56,601 nt of DNA, from assembly GCF_014656455.1 (NCBI RefSeq), contig NZ_BNCL01000015.1, positions 39,508 to 96,108 of the forward strand, in the 5' to 3' direction. The DNA comes from Paracoccus aerius (GTDB lineage: Bacteria; Pseudomonadota; Alphaproteobacteria; Rhodobacterales; Rhodobacteraceae). Shown piece by piece: positions 1 through 8,735 of this stretch. The position numbers and the translations under genes were made by a program. Position 1 is the first letter of the stretch. Every line of letters begins with the position of its first letter. The notes under the pieces were generated by a model. The model saw nothing but the letters and a program-made list of their open reading frames with translations. It did not search any database and was not told the DNA's origin.

Positions 1-219
1 TGGTTGCAGTGCCTGCAAGCATCGTTAAGATGCCGGGAAAGGCTCTGGCCGAAACGTTCAAACGAAAACTGAAAAACAGGCCAGAGCTTGAGCGACGGCC
101 CAGCACCACATACCAGACTTGGGTCAACACAACCGCTCGGGGAGGTGTTGTTAACCAACTGGGACGATCCACATTCCGATATTGGCTTTACACTGTCAAG
201 ATGACCTTCAAGGGGTAAG
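1..219. other. Leading intergenic region, possible transposase scrap
   Basis: An open frame runs from about position 9 to 218 on the plus strand. Its segment ALAETFKRKLKNR loosely resembles the C-terminal part of IS3-family transposases (pattern MAExFVKTxKRDY), but the rest does not follow that family, so this could be a decayed fragment or chance. A perfect 9-bp inverted repeat (GCTCTGGCC at 42-50, GGCCAGAGC at 79-87) encloses an A-rich 28-nt loop. The region is less GC-rich than the genes that follow. It probably holds the promoter of the TetR gene, but I see no convincing -35/-10 pair. Confidence 0.2.
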
Positions 220-777
220 ATGCCTTTACGGGGCGAAGTTCCACAACTGCTGATCAGCGCCGGTCTGTCCTTGCTGGATGAAGAAGGGACGCCCGGTCTG
301 ACACTGCGGCGAATTGCCGCGCGCGCCGGGGTGTCCCATGCCGCGCCCGCGCATCACTTTGGTGGGCTTCCCGGCCTGCGCGATGCCATCGCCACTCACG
401 GCTTTCGCAGCTTCAGGCATGAACTGGTCACTGCCCTTGAAGGCGTTCCTGCCGATGCCGACCCGTTCCAGCACCTGCTGACGGTCAACCTGGCCTATAT
501 CGGTTTTGCGCGCCGCCGCGCTGCGTTGTTCCGGCTGATGTTCGATCAGTTGCCGACCGAGGACAGCACCCTGAGAGAGATCGCCCGTGCGACCTATGTC
601 GTCCTGCGGGATCGCTGCACGCCTTTCGTCCGCGACCGCCCGGCCGCACCCTTGCAGACGTCGGTCTGGTCCATGACGCATGGCTTTGCGATGCTGAACA
701 TGGACCAGCCCTATCCTCCGGAATCACCCGTGCAGGTATCGTCCTATGAAGATGCCCTGCGCCTGCTGGTCGGCTGA
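220..777 (+). CDS. TetR/AcrR-family transcriptional regulator
   Basis: A 185-residue one-domain repressor. The N-terminal 55 residues form a TetR-type helix-turn-helix, with LTLRRIAARAGVSHAA as the second and recognition helices, followed by HHFGGLPGLRDAIA. The C-terminal half (VWSMTHGFAMLNMD) matches the WHG-type TetR ligand-binding domain. The ATG is preceded by AAGGGG at Shine-Dalgarno distance. The gene is convergent with the flavoprotein gene at 799-3291 (21 bp between stops), so context does not identify its target. A TGAACG-AC-CGTTCA operator lies far away upstream of ivd at 20732; nothing here links the two. Ligand unknown. Confidence 0.85.
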   Translation: MPLRGEVPQLLISAGLSLLDEEGTPGLTLRRIAARAGVSHAAPAHHFGGLPGLRDAIATHGFRSFRHELVTALEGVPADADPFQHLLTVNLAYIGFARRRAALFRLMFDQLPTEDSTLREIARATYVVLRDRCTPFVRDRPAAPLQTSVWSMTHGFAMLNMDQPYPPESPVQVSSYEDALRLLVG

Positions 778-798
778 CCGGCGGCGCAGGGCGCAGGC

Positions 799-3291
799 CT
801 AGCCGTCCTGGCGGATGCGCGCGTTGGTCGGATCGTAGGGGCTGTCCTCGGTCACCTCGGCGTCCCACAATTCGCGGAACATGCGGACCTTCAGCCTGGT
901 CCCCGGCTGGGCCAGGTCCGGGCGGACATAGCCCATGCCGATCTGCTTGCCGAAGGCCGCCGAATATCCGCCCGAGGTCAGGCGCCCCACCTTCTGGCCG
1001 TCGAGGAAGATCCCCTCGCGTCCCCAGGGATCGGCGTCCTGCGGCCCGTCGATCAGCAGGGTGACGCACAGGGACCGGATGCCCTTGGCCTCCATCGCCG
1101 CCTTGCCGCGGAAGTCCTTGGACAGGTCCACGAAACGGTCCAGCCCGGCTTCCAAGGGCGTCGCGTCGCGGCCCAGTTCGGTGCCGAAGGCGCGATAGGA
1201 CTTCTCCTGCCGCAGCCAGTTCTGCGCCCGTGCGCCGACAAGCTTCATGCCCGCCGGCTCACCCGCCTCCATCAGGCGGTCGAACAGATGGTTCTGCATC
1301 TCGATCGGGTGGTGCAGCTCCCAACCGAGTTCGCCCGTATAGGCCACGCGGATGGCGTTGACCGGCACCATGCCCAGTTCGATCTTCCTGGCCGAAAGCC
1401 AGGGGAAGCGCTTGTTCGACAGGGCGGTTTCCGGCTGCGCGTCACGGATCAGCTTGGCCAGGATGTCGCGCGACGCCGGCCCGGCCAAGGCGAAGACGCC
1501 CCATTGGGTCGTCACGTCGTGGATGCTGACATAACCCCCGCCGGCCGCCGTAAAATCCTCGGCCGACTTGACCAGATGGTCGCCGTCATAGGCTGCCCAG
1601 GCCCCGGCGGACACCAGGTAATAGCTTTCCTCGGCCAAGCGGACGATGGTGTATTCGGTCCGCGTCGTGCCTGCATCGGTCAGTGCATAGGTCAGGTTGA
1701 TGCGGCCCACCTTGGGCAGCTTGTTGGTTGTCAGCCAGTCTAGGAAAGCCGTCGCGCCTGGTCCCTTGATGGTGTGCTTGGCGAAGGCCGTCGCGTCGAT
1801 CAGGCCCGCCGCGTTGCGGACAGCCTCGGCCTCGGCCTTGGCGTATTGCCACCAGCCGCCGCGCCGGAAGCTACGGGACGCATGGTCGTCGAAGCCTTCG
1901 GGACCGTAATAGTTCGGGCGTTCCCAGCCGTTCACCTGCCCGAACTGCGCCCCCCGCGCCTTCTGCCGGTCATAGGCGGGCGAGGTGCGCAGGGGCCGGC
2001 AGGCTTCGCGTTCCTCATCGGGGTGGTGCAGGACGAAGACGTTTTCATATGCTTCCTCGTTCTTGCGGGCTGCATATTCAGTTGTCATCCAACCGCCGAA
2101 TCGCCGCGGATCGAGCGAGGCCATGTCGATCTCGGCCTCGCCGTCCACCATCATCTGGGTCAGGTAATGGCCGATGCCGCCCGCCGCGGTGATGCCGAAG
2201 CTGAAGCCTTCGGCCAGCCACATGTTGCGCAGGCCCGGGGCCGGGCCGACCAGCGGGTTTCCGTCGGGCGTATAGCAGATCGGGCCGTTGTAGTCGTCCT
2301 TCAGCCCCACCGTTTCCGAGGTCGGGATCCGGTGGATCATCGACATGTATTCTTCCTCGATCCGTTCCAGGTCCAGCGGGAACAGGTCCGCGCGGAAGGA
2401 TTCCGGCACGTCATAAATGAACCGCGCCGGGGCGTTGCGCTCGTAGGGGCCAAGGATCCAGCCGCCGCGTTCCTCGCGGACATACCATTTGGCGTCGGCA
2501 TCGCGCAGGACGGGGTGTTCCGGGTTGCCTTCGGCGCGCCATTTCACCAGGGCAGGGTCGGGTTCGGTGACGATATACTGGTGCTCGACCGGGATCGCGG
2601 GGATCTTGATGCCCAGAAGGCGGGCTGTGCGCTGCGCGTGGTTGCCGGTGGCGGTCACGACATGCTCGGCCCGGATTTCGAAGATCTCGCCCGATCCGAC
2701 CAGGTTGCCCCCCTTCTCGACCAGCTTCTCGCAGGACACGATCCATTCCGATCCGGTCCACGTGTAGCCGTTGACCTGGATCTTTCGCTCGATCGTGGCG
2801 CCCGCCATGCGTGCGCCCTTGGCCATGGCCTGCGTCACGTCGGCGGGGTTGATATAGCCATCGGTCGGGTGGAACAGCGCGCCCTTCAGATCCTCGGTGC
2901 GGACCAGCGGCCAGCGCTCCTTGATCTGCTGCGGGGTCAGGAATTGATGCTCGATCCCCACCGTCTCGGCAGTGGCGGAATACAGCATGTATTCGTCCAT
3001 CCGGTCCTGGGTCTGCGCCATGCGCAGGTTGCCGCAGCGGGTGAAGCCCGCGTTCAGGCCGGTCTGCGCCTCAAGTTCCGCATACAGCTTGACCGAATAG
3101 TCGTGGATATGGGTCGTCGCATAGCCCATGTTGAACAGCGGCAGCAGGCCCGCCGCGTGCCAGGTGGATCCGGCCGTCAGCTCGTCACGCTCGACCAGCA
3201 TCACCTCCCACCCGGCACGGGCCAGATGCAGGGCGATGCCGCAGCCGACCGCGCCGCCTCCGACGACAAGAACCTTCACTTGCGACTTCAT
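799..3291 (-). CDS. Dimethylglycine/sarcosine dehydrogenase-type flavoprotein (FAD + GcvT domains)
   Basis: An 830-residue two-part enzyme. Residues 5-40 form a Rossmann FAD fold (G11-x-G13-x-x-G16, ending in LVERD), and GSTWHAAG contains His45, the position that I recall carries covalent FAD in dimethylglycine dehydrogenase. The DAO-type oxidoreductase domain runs to about residue 370, followed by an FAO-middle segment and a C-terminal GcvT/aminomethyltransferase-like domain (about 430-815) that in the family passes the formaldehyde unit to tetrahydrofolate. Expected role: oxidative demethylation of dimethylglycine, sarcosine or a related N-methyl compound from betaine breakdown. AAGGAG precedes the ATG. 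It stands alone, without soxBDAG or bhmt genes, so the exact substrate is uncertain. Confidence 0.85.
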   Translation of the reverse strand: MKSQVKVLVVGGGAVGCGIALHLARAGWEVMLVERDELTAGSTWHAAGLLPLFNMGYATTHIHDYSVKLYAELEAQTGLNAGFTRCGNLRMAQTQDRMDEYMLYSATAETVGIEHQFLTPQQIKERWPLVRTEDLKGALFHPTDGYINPADVTQAMAKGARMAGATIERKIQVNGYTWTGSEWIVSCEKLVEKGGNLVGSGEIFEIRAEHVVTATGNHAQRTARLLGIKIPAIPVEHQYIVTEPDPALVKWRAEGNPEHPVLRDADAKWYVREERGGWILGPYERNAPARFIYDVPESFRADLFPLDLERIEEEYMSMIHRIPTSETVGLKDDYNGPICYTPDGNPLVGPAPGLRNMWLAEGFSFGITAAGGIGHYLTQMMVDGEAEIDMASLDPRRFGGWMTTEYAARKNEEAYENVFVLHHPDEEREACRPLRTSPAYDRQKARGAQFGQVNGWERPNYYGPEGFDDHASRSFRRGGWWQYAKAEAEAVRNAAGLIDATAFAKHTIKGPGATAFLDWLTTNKLPKVGRINLTYALTDAGTTRTEYTIVRLAEESYYLVSAGAWAAYDGDHLVKSAEDFTAAGGGYVSIHDVTTQWGVFALAGPASRDILAKLIRDAQPETALSNKRFPWLSARKIELGMVPVNAIRVAYTGELGWELHHPIEMQNHLFDRLMEAGEPAGMKLVGARAQNWLRQEKSYRAFGTELGRDATPLEAGLDRFVDLSKDFRGKAAMEAKGIRSLCVTLLIDGPQDADPWGREGIFLDGQKVGRLTSGGYSAAFGKQIGMGYVRPDLAQPGTRLKVRMFRELWDAEVTEDSPYDPTNARIRQDG

Positions 3292-3451
3292 TCGCGCGAC
3301 TCCTTGGTATGTTATGGGACGTTAGTGCCACGGACGCCGCCATGGGTTCGGATGGGCCCGACCTAAACGGTCCAAAAACGACATGCTGCAACGCAGCACT
3401 TGTGCGAATCCGCTGGCGTCCAGTAGGGTGCGCCACCAACGGGGGGACGGG

Positions 3452-4303
3452 ATGCAGATTTGCCGCGACAGGCAGGCGATGCGCGCATGGCGGCAGGGCG
3501 CGGGGCGCGTGGCCCTTGTGCCGACGATGGGCGCGCTGCATGACGGGCACCTGTCGCTGGTGGCCCGCGCCCGCGACTGGCTGGACGCCCAGGGCGGCGG
3601 CCGGGTCGTAACCTCGATCTTCGTGAACCCCACCCAATTCGGCCCGAACGAGGATCTGGCGACCTATCCCCGGGACGAGGAAAACGATATCGCGCTGCTG
3701 CGCAACGCGGGCTGCGACGCGCTGTTCCTGCCGACCGTCGCGGACATCTATCGCCCCGGCGCGCAGACGGTGGTCGAGGTCGCGGGCTTGTCGCGGATGC
3801 TGATGGGCCGGCTGCGGCCCGGCCATTTCCGCGGCGTGGCGACGGTCGTGACGAAGCTGTTCAACATCGTCCAACCCGATGCGGCGGCTTTCGGCGAAAA
3901 GGACTTCCAGCAGCTGGCCGTCATCCGGCAGATGGTGCGCGACCTGGATATCCCGGTCGAGATCCTGCCCGTGCCCACGATGCGCGAAGCCGACGGGCTG
4001 GCCATGTCGTCGCGCAACCGCCGGCTGTCGCCCGCCGAACGCGCCGCAGCCCCTGTCCTGTCCCGCGCACTTGACCGGGCCGAAGGGATGGTGGGCCAAG
4101 GCGCGGGCCTGTCGGCCGTCCGGGCCGAATTGCGCCGCATCATCGGCGCCGAACCCCTGGCCCATATCCGTTCGATCGACATCCGCGATGCCGCGGACCT
4201 GTCCCGCATCGCCCTGATCCAGCGTCCGGTCGTGATCCTGCTGGCCGTCCGCTTTGGCGAGGTGCTGCTGATCGACCAGCGTGTCGCCCATCCGAAAGGC
4301 TGA
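3452..4303 (+). CDS. panC: Pantothenate synthetase
   Basis: Condenses pantoate and beta-alanine with ATP to give pantothenate, in the cytoplasm. The 283 residues carry the family signatures: [10 protein letters not shown] with the nucleotidyl-transferase HxGH-type site (His30, His33), [25 protein letters not shown] and MSSRN. An in-frame upstream ATG at 3383 would add 23 residues with no family similarity; the start at 3452 fits the usual length and follows a purine-rich GGGGGGACGGG. The panB gene begins two bases after its stop, so the pair is an operon. The 160-bp gap to the divergent flavoprotein gene must hold the promoter; I cannot place it with confidence. Confidence 0.97.
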   Translation: MQICRDRQAMRAWRQGAGRVALVPTMGALHDGHLSLVARARDWLDAQGGGRVVTSIFVNPTQFGPNEDLATYPRDEENDIALLRNAGCDALFLPTVADIYRPGAQTVVEVAGLSRMLMGRLRPGHFRGVATVVTKLFNIVQPDAAAFGEKDFQQLAVIRQMVRDLDIPVEILPVPTMREADGLAMSSRNRRLSPAERAAAPVLSRALDRAEGMVGQGAGLSAVRAELRRIIGAEPLAHIRSIDIRDAADLSRIALIQRPVVILLAVRFGEVLLIDQRVAHPKG

Positions 4304-4305
4304 AG

Positions 4306-5115
4306 ATGTCCGCGCAAGCTCCTGTCAAGCGCATCACCGCGCCCCAGATCGCCGCCCGAAAGGGCGCGACGCCCATCGTTGCCCTGACCGCCTATACCGC
4401 ACCCATGGCAGCCCTGGTCGATTCCCATGCCGAGGTGATCCTGGTGGGCGACAGCCTGGGCATGGTGGTCCACGGTCTTCCCTCGACCATCGGCGTCACG
4501 ATCGAGATGATGATCATGCATGGCCAGGCCGTGATGCGGGGCAGCCACCGGGCGATGGTCGTGATCGACATGCCTTTCGGCAGCTACGAGGAAAGCCCCC
4601 AGCAGGCTTTCCGCAACGCTGCCCGTGTCATGGCGGAAACCGGAGCCGGCGCGGTCAAGCTGGAAGGCGGCAGCCGCATGGCCCCCACGGTCCGCTTCCT
4701 GACCGAACGCGGCATTCCGGTGATGGGCCATGTCGGCCTGACCCCGCAGGCAACCCACACGATGGGCGGGTTCAAGACCCAGGGGCGGGAAACCGACAGT
4801 TGGCCCGCCCATCTGCAGGACGCCGTGGACGTGGCCGAGGCAGGCGCCTTCTCGATCGTGGTCGAGGGCGTGGTCGAGGCCCTGGCCGACCGCATCACCG
4901 ACGCCGTCCCGGTGCCCACCATCGGCATCGGCGCCTCGGCCCGCTGCGACGGGCAGATCCTGGTCCTGGACGACATGCTTGGCATGACGGGCCGGGTGCC
5001 GCGCTTCGTCCACCGCTTTGCCGACCTTGGCCGGGCGGCCGATGATGCGATTGCCGCCTATGCCGCCGCCGTCCGCGACCGCAGCTTCCCGGCCGAGGCA
5101 AATGTCTATCGCTGA
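4306..5115 (+). CDS. panB: 3-methyl-2-oxobutanoate hydroxymethyltransferase (ketopantoate hydroxymethyltransferase)
   Basis: Transfers the hydroxymethyl group of 5,10-methylene-tetrahydrofolate to 2-oxoisovalerate, the first committed step to pantothenate and CoA. The 269-residue protein shows [12 protein letters not shown], the metal-binding [30 protein letters not shown] and [20 protein letters not shown], all standard for PanB. It directly follows panC with a two-base gap. One-carbon units used here could come from the adjacent demethylating flavoprotein, but that is only an inference. Just after its stop lies an FNR-like box that probably serves the next gene. Confidence 0.97.
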   Translation: MSAQAPVKRITAPQIAARKGATPIVALTAYTAPMAALVDSHAEVILVGDSLGMVVHGLPSTIGVTIEMMIMHGQAVMRGSHRAMVVIDMPFGSYEESPQQAFRNAARVMAETGAGAVKLEGGSRMAPTVRFLTERGIPVMGHVGLTPQATHTMGGFKTQGRETDSWPAHLQDAVDVAEAGAFSIVVEGVVEALADRITDAVPVPTIGIGASARCDGQILVLDDMLGMTGRVPRFVHRFADLGRAADDAIAAYAAAVRDRSFPAEANVYR

Positions 5116-5129
5116 CTGATCCAGATCAA
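5116..5129. promoter_or_regulatory. FNR/FnrL-like box upstream of the LysE gene
   Basis: CTGAT-CCAG-ATCAA matches the FNR-family consensus TTGAT-N4-ATCAA at 9 of 10 conserved positions. It begins one base after the panB stop, and its centre is 62.5 bp before the ATG at 5185, so it could occupy the position of a class II activator site. The core TGATCCAGATCA also occurs before ompW at the same distance. Confidence 0.5.
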
Positions 5130-5184
5130 GGCCGCGCCTGTGGGGCCGGGATAATCCCTGGCCGGACAAACGCGACGGACGATC

Positions 5185-5760
5185 ATGACCCTTGCCGCCT
5201 TTCTTGCCGCCATCCTGGGGCTGCTGCTGACCCCCGGCCCAACGAACACGCTTATGGGCCTTGCAGGTGCGCTGTCAGGCTTTCGCCGGATGACCCGCCT
5301 GATCCCGGCCGAGGTTTTGGGCTACCTGTCCACGATCCTGCCACTTGCTTTCATGGGGCAAGGGATCCTGGCCGCTGTTCCCGTGGCCGGACATGGCATC
5401 AAGCTGGCCGCGGCGGCCTGGGTCATGCTGCTGGCGGTCCGGCTGTGGGGCCGGGGTTCGCTGGCGCAGGCCGGCGGGCCGATCACCGCGCGCCGGGTCT
5501 ATGTGACGACCGTCCTGAACCCGAAGGCGCTGATCATCGCGCTTGTGCTGCTGCCTGCCCCTGATGCGGACCAGTTTCCGCCACGGCTTGCGATGTTCTG
5601 CGCAGCAACGGTGGCGGTGGCGCTCATCTGGGGCGGCGCGGGCAGTTTCGCCCGCCGCGGCAGCGGGGCGCAGGGGCGGATGCAGGTGATCCAGCGGGCA
5701 GCCTCGGTCTGGCTGGCCCTGGTGTCGGTGATGCTGGTGGCGGGCCTTGTCCGTCCCTAG
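5185..5760 (+). CDS. LysE/RhtB-family amino-acid exporter
   Basis: A 191-residue inner-membrane protein of about six hydrophobic segments. The N-terminal LTPGPTNTLM is the LysE/RhtB signature (PGP-N), and VLNPKALIIALVLLP matches the conserved fourth-segment motif NPK. Members export amino acids or their derivatives with proton antiport; the substrate cannot be told from sequence. It follows panB by 69 bp with an FNR-like box in between, so it may have its own promoter. Its TAG shares the palindrome CTAG (5757-5760) with the stop of the convergent MFS gene. Confidence 0.85.
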   Translation: MTLAAFLAAILGLLLTPGPTNTLMGLAGALSGFRRMTRLIPAEVLGYLSTILPLAFMGQGILAAVPVAGHGIKLAAAAWVMLLAVRLWGRGSLAQAGGPITARRVYVTTVLNPKALIIALVLLPAPDADQFPPRLAMFCAATVAVALIWGGAGSFARRGSGAQGRMQVIQRAASVWLALVSVMLVAGLVRP

Positions 5761-6920
5761 GCTGCAGCCTCGAAATCGGCCGTGCGCGCCAGACGCGACA
5801 GCAACAACGGCACGATCAACAGCAGTGACAGCCCGATATAGATGACCGAGAAGCTGGTCCGTTCTGCCAGGAACCCGATGCTGCCGGGTGCCAGCAGGAT
5901 GCCTGAATAACCCATCGTCGTGACCACCGACAGGCCCACCCCCTGCGCAAGGCCCGGCACGTTGCCCGCCGCCGAAAAGGCGATCGGCACCATGTTCGCG
6001 ATGCCGATCCCGGCCAGCGCGAATCCTGCCAGCGCCATCGGGGGGGATCCGGCAAGTCCCGCAAGCCCCAGCCCCGCCATTGCGATCAGCGTGCTGACCC
6101 GCAGCGTCCGCACCGCCCCGAAACGGCGACGGATCTCATCGCCCAGGAAGCGCATCACGGCCATCGTCCCCGCGCAGGCGGCAAAGCCCCAGCCCGCCAC
6201 CGTCAGCGATGCGCCCATCTCGCGCTGCAGATAGACCGCCGCCCAGTCCAGGATCGCGCCTTCGGGGATCATGCAGGCAAGCGCCATGACGCCGATCAGA
6301 TAGGGCAAGGGCGTGCGCGGCAGGCGCAGCGGCTGGCTTTTCGCCTCGCCCCCGGGATGGTCGCGCAGGATGCGGGGAAAGGCCACGGCCAGAATCGCGG
6401 CGACGATCGCTGTCACAAGAACGGCATGTCCCGTTTCCCCCATGGCCTGGATTGCAGCCCCGCCGACGCCTGCCCCGGCCAGCCCGCCCAGCGACCAGAA
6501 GCCGTGGCAGGACGACATGATCGCCCGCCGCCGTGCCTGCTCGACCGCCACGGCATTAGCGTTCATCGCCACATCCATCCCGCCGATCAACGCGCCGAAA
6601 ACCAGAACCGTGGCCGCCGCAGCCCAGACCGTCGGCGCCAGCGAGATCCAGATCAGGCTGGGCGTGAACAGCGCCGCCGCCCGCTTGACCGCCCAGGCCG
6701 ATCCGCGCCGGGCGACCAGGGCGCCAAAGACCGGCATCAGGCAGATCGAGCCCAGCCCAAGCGCCAGAACCAGCAGCCCGGCCACCGATCCGCCGATCTC
6801 CAGCCGGGCCATCATCGCCGGCAGCTTCGGTGCCCAGCTTCCCACCACCAGCCCATTGGCGAAGAACAGCGCCGATACCGCCCACCGCGCCTTGATCCCC
6901 ACGAGGCCCGTCCCCGCCAT
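5757..6920 (-). CDS. MFS transporter
   Basis: A 387-residue integral membrane protein with about twelve hydrophobic segments in two halves. NGLVVGSWAPKLPAM opens helix 1, and the loop after helix 2 reads FGALVARRGSAWAVKRA, a variant of the MFS GxxxDRxGRR motif. It resembles the YbjJ/fucose-permease-like branch. An upstream in-frame start at 6968 would include translated intergenic repeat sequence, so I prefer ATG 6920. It lies downstream of the hydroxyacid dehydrogenase gene, separated by a hairpin element that probably terminates that transcript. Substrate unknown. Confidence 0.8.
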   Translation of the reverse strand: MAGTGLVGIKARWAVSALFFANGLVVGSWAPKLPAMMARLEIGGSVAGLLVLALGLGSICLMPVFGALVARRGSAWAVKRAAALFTPSLIWISLAPTVWAAAATVLVFGALIGGMDVAMNANAVAVEQARRRAIMSSCHGFWSLGGLAGAGVGGAAIQAMGETGHAVLVTAIVAAILAVAFPRILRDHPGGEAKSQPLRLPRTPLPYLIGVMALACMIPEGAILDWAAVYLQREMGASLTVAGWGFAACAGTMAVMRFLGDEIRRRFGAVRTLRVSTLIAMAGLGLAGLAGSPPMALAGFALAGIGIANMVPIAFSAAGNVPGLAQGVGLSVVTTMGYSGILLAPGSIGFLAERTSFSVIYIGLSLLLIVPLLLSRLARTADFEAAA

Positions 6921-6929
6921 GACCCGTCC

Positions 6930-6994
6930 CTTCTTCTGTGCAGAAATATCCCCGAGGGTCCCCGGCACGGGGACGGGGCAGCGCCCCCTGCCCC
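6930..6994 (-). repeat. Hairpin plus GGATATTT intergenic element, copy 1
   Basis: Read on the minus strand, a hairpin with a 7-bp stem (6975-6981 with 6988-6994) starts one base after the dehydrogenase stop. A second 6-bp hairpin (6958-6963 with 6969-6974) follows, then the motif CCCTCGGGGATATTT, and finally AGAAGAAGG just before the MFS start. The same arrangement recurs at 16633-16685. I recall such elements as frequent between genes in Rhodobacteraceae. The hairpins could end the upstream transcript. Confidence 0.5.
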
Positions 6995-6995
6995 T

Positions 6996-7997
6996 TTACA
7001 ACATGCTGGGAACGACCAGATCCGGCGGGCGGTGCCCGTCGGCGAAGGTCTTGATGTTGATGATGACCTTCTCGCCCATCTCGGCGCGGCCCTCGACCGT
7101 GGCCGATCCCATATGCGGCAGCAGCACCACGTTCGGCAATTCGCGCAGGCGGGGGTTGATCTCGTGCCCGTGCTCGAAGACATCGAGGCCCGCGCCCGCG
7201 ATTTCCCCCGCACGCAGCATCCGGGTCAGGGCGTTCTCGTCGATCACCTCGCCGCGCGAGGTGTTGACGACCACGGCGGTCGGCTTCAGCAGCTTCAGCC
7301 GCCGCGCGTTCAGCAGGTGGAAGGTCGATGGCGTATGCGGCGCATTCACGCTGATGATGTCCATGCGCGCCAGCATCTGGTCCAGGCTTTCCCAGTAGGT
7401 CGCCTGCAATTCCTCCTCGACCTCGGGGCGAAGGCGGCGGCGGTTGTGGTAATGGACCTGCATCCCGAAGGCATTGGCCCGCCGCGCGACGGCCTGTCCG
7501 ATCCGGCCCATGCCCAGGATGCCCAGGCGGCGTCCGCCGACGCGGCCGCCCAGATGCGATGTCGGCGCCCAGCCCGCCCAGCGGCCCGCCTGCATTTCGG
7601 CCATCCCTTCGGGAATGCGGCGTGTGACACCCAGGATCAGCGCCATCACCATGTCGGCCGTGTCCTCGGTCACGACGCCGGGGGTATTGGTCACAAGGAC
7701 GCCCCGCTGCCGGGCGGAATGGACGTCGATGTGATCGACCCCCGCGCCATAGTTGGCGATCAGCTTCAGCCGCTCGCCCGCCTGGGCCAGCATGTTGGCG
7801 TCGATCTGGTCGGTCACCGTCGGCACCAGCACATCCGCGCCGCGCATCGCCGCCGCAAGATCGTCGCGCGACATCCTGCTGTCTTCGTCGCGCAGCACCA
7901 CGTCGAACAGTTCCTTCATGCGCGTCTCGACCGCCTCGGGCAACCGGCGCGTCACGACGACGCGCAGTTTCTGGCGCGAGGGCTGCGGGCTGTGCAT
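6996..7997 (-). CDS. D-2-hydroxyacid dehydrogenase (glyoxylate/hydroxypyruvate reductase type)
   Basis: A 333-residue NAD(P)-dependent oxidoreductase of the D-isomer-specific 2-hydroxyacid dehydrogenase family. The nucleotide fold has GMGRIGQAVARRA with HNR at the end of the second strand, which suggests NADP preference. The catalytic triad is visible: Arg in VNTSRGEVIDENAL, Glu in LDVFEHGHEINPRL, and His in LLPHMGSAT. It most resembles GyaR/GhrB-like enzymes that reduce glyoxylate or hydroxypyruvate. The ATG at 7997 follows GTGAGG; a longer frame to 8096 has no family support. Downstream hairpins probably separate it from the MFS gene. Confidence 0.88.
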   Translation of the reverse strand: MHSPQPSRQKLRVVVTRRLPEAVETRMKELFDVVLRDEDSRMSRDDLAAAMRGADVLVPTVTDQIDANMLAQAGERLKLIANYGAGVDHIDVHSARQRGVLVTNTPGVVTEDTADMVMALILGVTRRIPEGMAEMQAGRWAGWAPTSHLGGRVGGRRLGILGMGRIGQAVARRANAFGMQVHYHNRRRLRPEVEEELQATYWESLDQMLARMDIISVNAPHTPSTFHLLNARRLKLLKPTAVVVNTSRGEVIDENALTRMLRAGEIAGAGLDVFEHGHEINPRLRELPNVVLLPHMGSATVEGRAEMGEKVIINIKTFADGHRPPDLVVPSML

Positions 7998-8088
7998 GAT
8001 GGCCTCACTTTCTCGATGTCGTGTCCGCGGCGGCCTTTCCATATGGCACCGCCTTTGGCAAACTGCCCGCGATATGGGGCAGGCACAA

Positions 8089-8126
8089 GACCCCATGGGG
8101 GTCCGCTTGCGGCCCCTTCAAGGGGC
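8089..8126. other. Two adjacent hairpins in a divergent intergenic region
   Basis: GACCCCATGGGGGTC (8089-8103) and GCCCCTTCAAGGGGC (8112-8126) are two near-perfect inverted repeats, 8 bp apart. They lie between the divergent dehydrogenase (start 7997) and SH3 protein (start 8169) genes. They could be operators or leader structures; no poly-T follows either one. Confidence 0.4.
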
Positions 8127-8168
8127 AGAGGGACCGCTTGACTGGCGGTCGGCAGGAACGGACGGAAC

Positions 8169-8732
8169 ATGAGGATACGCACGGTTTTCAGTGGCGGGGC
8201 GGCGATCTTGGCCGCATCGGCAAGCCTGGCGCTTGCCCAGGTCGAAGGGGTGCCGCAATCGGCGGACGCCCAGATCGTCCGGGTTCAGGACGGCGGCGGC
8301 GAGACGCGCGGTCCGGTGACCAACCTGCCGGTCCCGCGCTATGTCAGCCTGAAGGGATCCGAGGGCAATGCCCGGCGCGGCCCCAGCCTGTCGCATCGCA
8401 TCGACTGGGTGTTCCGCCATGCCGGAATGCCGCTGCGCGTCGTGGCCGAGTTCGGCCACTGGCGCCGGGTCGAGGACAAGGACGGCGCGGGAGGCTGGGT
8501 CCATTACGCCTTGCTGTCAGGCGTGCGCACAGCCCTTGTCACACAGGACATGGTCGAATTGCGCAGCCGCCCCCATCCCGACGCCGACATCGTGGCACGG
8601 GCCGAGATGGGCGCCATCGTCCGCCTGGGCGAATGCGAACCCGGCTGGTGCCGCATCTCGGGCGGCGGCCAGCGGGGCTGGGTGCCCAAGACCTCGATCT
8701 GGGGCGTGGACCCGGACGAGGTGCGGGACTAG
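8169..8732 (+). CDS. Secreted SH3-domain protein
   Basis: A 187-residue protein with a Sec signal peptide (positively charged start, hydrophobic core, ALAQ cleavage region at about 21-25). The mature part holds two SH3-like repeats of the bacterial SH3_4 type: YVSLKGSEGNARRGPS with WRRVEDKDGAGGWVHYALL, then MVELRSRPHPDADIV with CRISGGGQRGWVPKTSIWG. Such domains usually bind cell-wall or protein ligands in the periplasm; no catalytic domain is attached. It is convergent with the oligopeptidase gene (3 bp between stops). Confidence 0.8.
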   Translation: MRIRTVFSGGAAILAASASLALAQVEGVPQSADAQIVRVQDGGGETRGPVTNLPVPRYVSLKGSEGNARRGPSLSHRIDWVFRHAGMPLRVVAEFGHWRRVEDKDGAGGWVHYALLSGVRTALVTQDMVELRSRPHPDADIVARAEMGAIVRLGECEPGWCRISGGGQRGWVPKTSIWGVDPDEVRD

Positions 8733-8735
8733 CGC

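Noticed and set aside
8169..8732. Idea that the SH3 protein is a peptidoglycan hydrolase
   Set aside because: Only SH3-like repeats are present; there is no NlpC/P60 or amidase domain.
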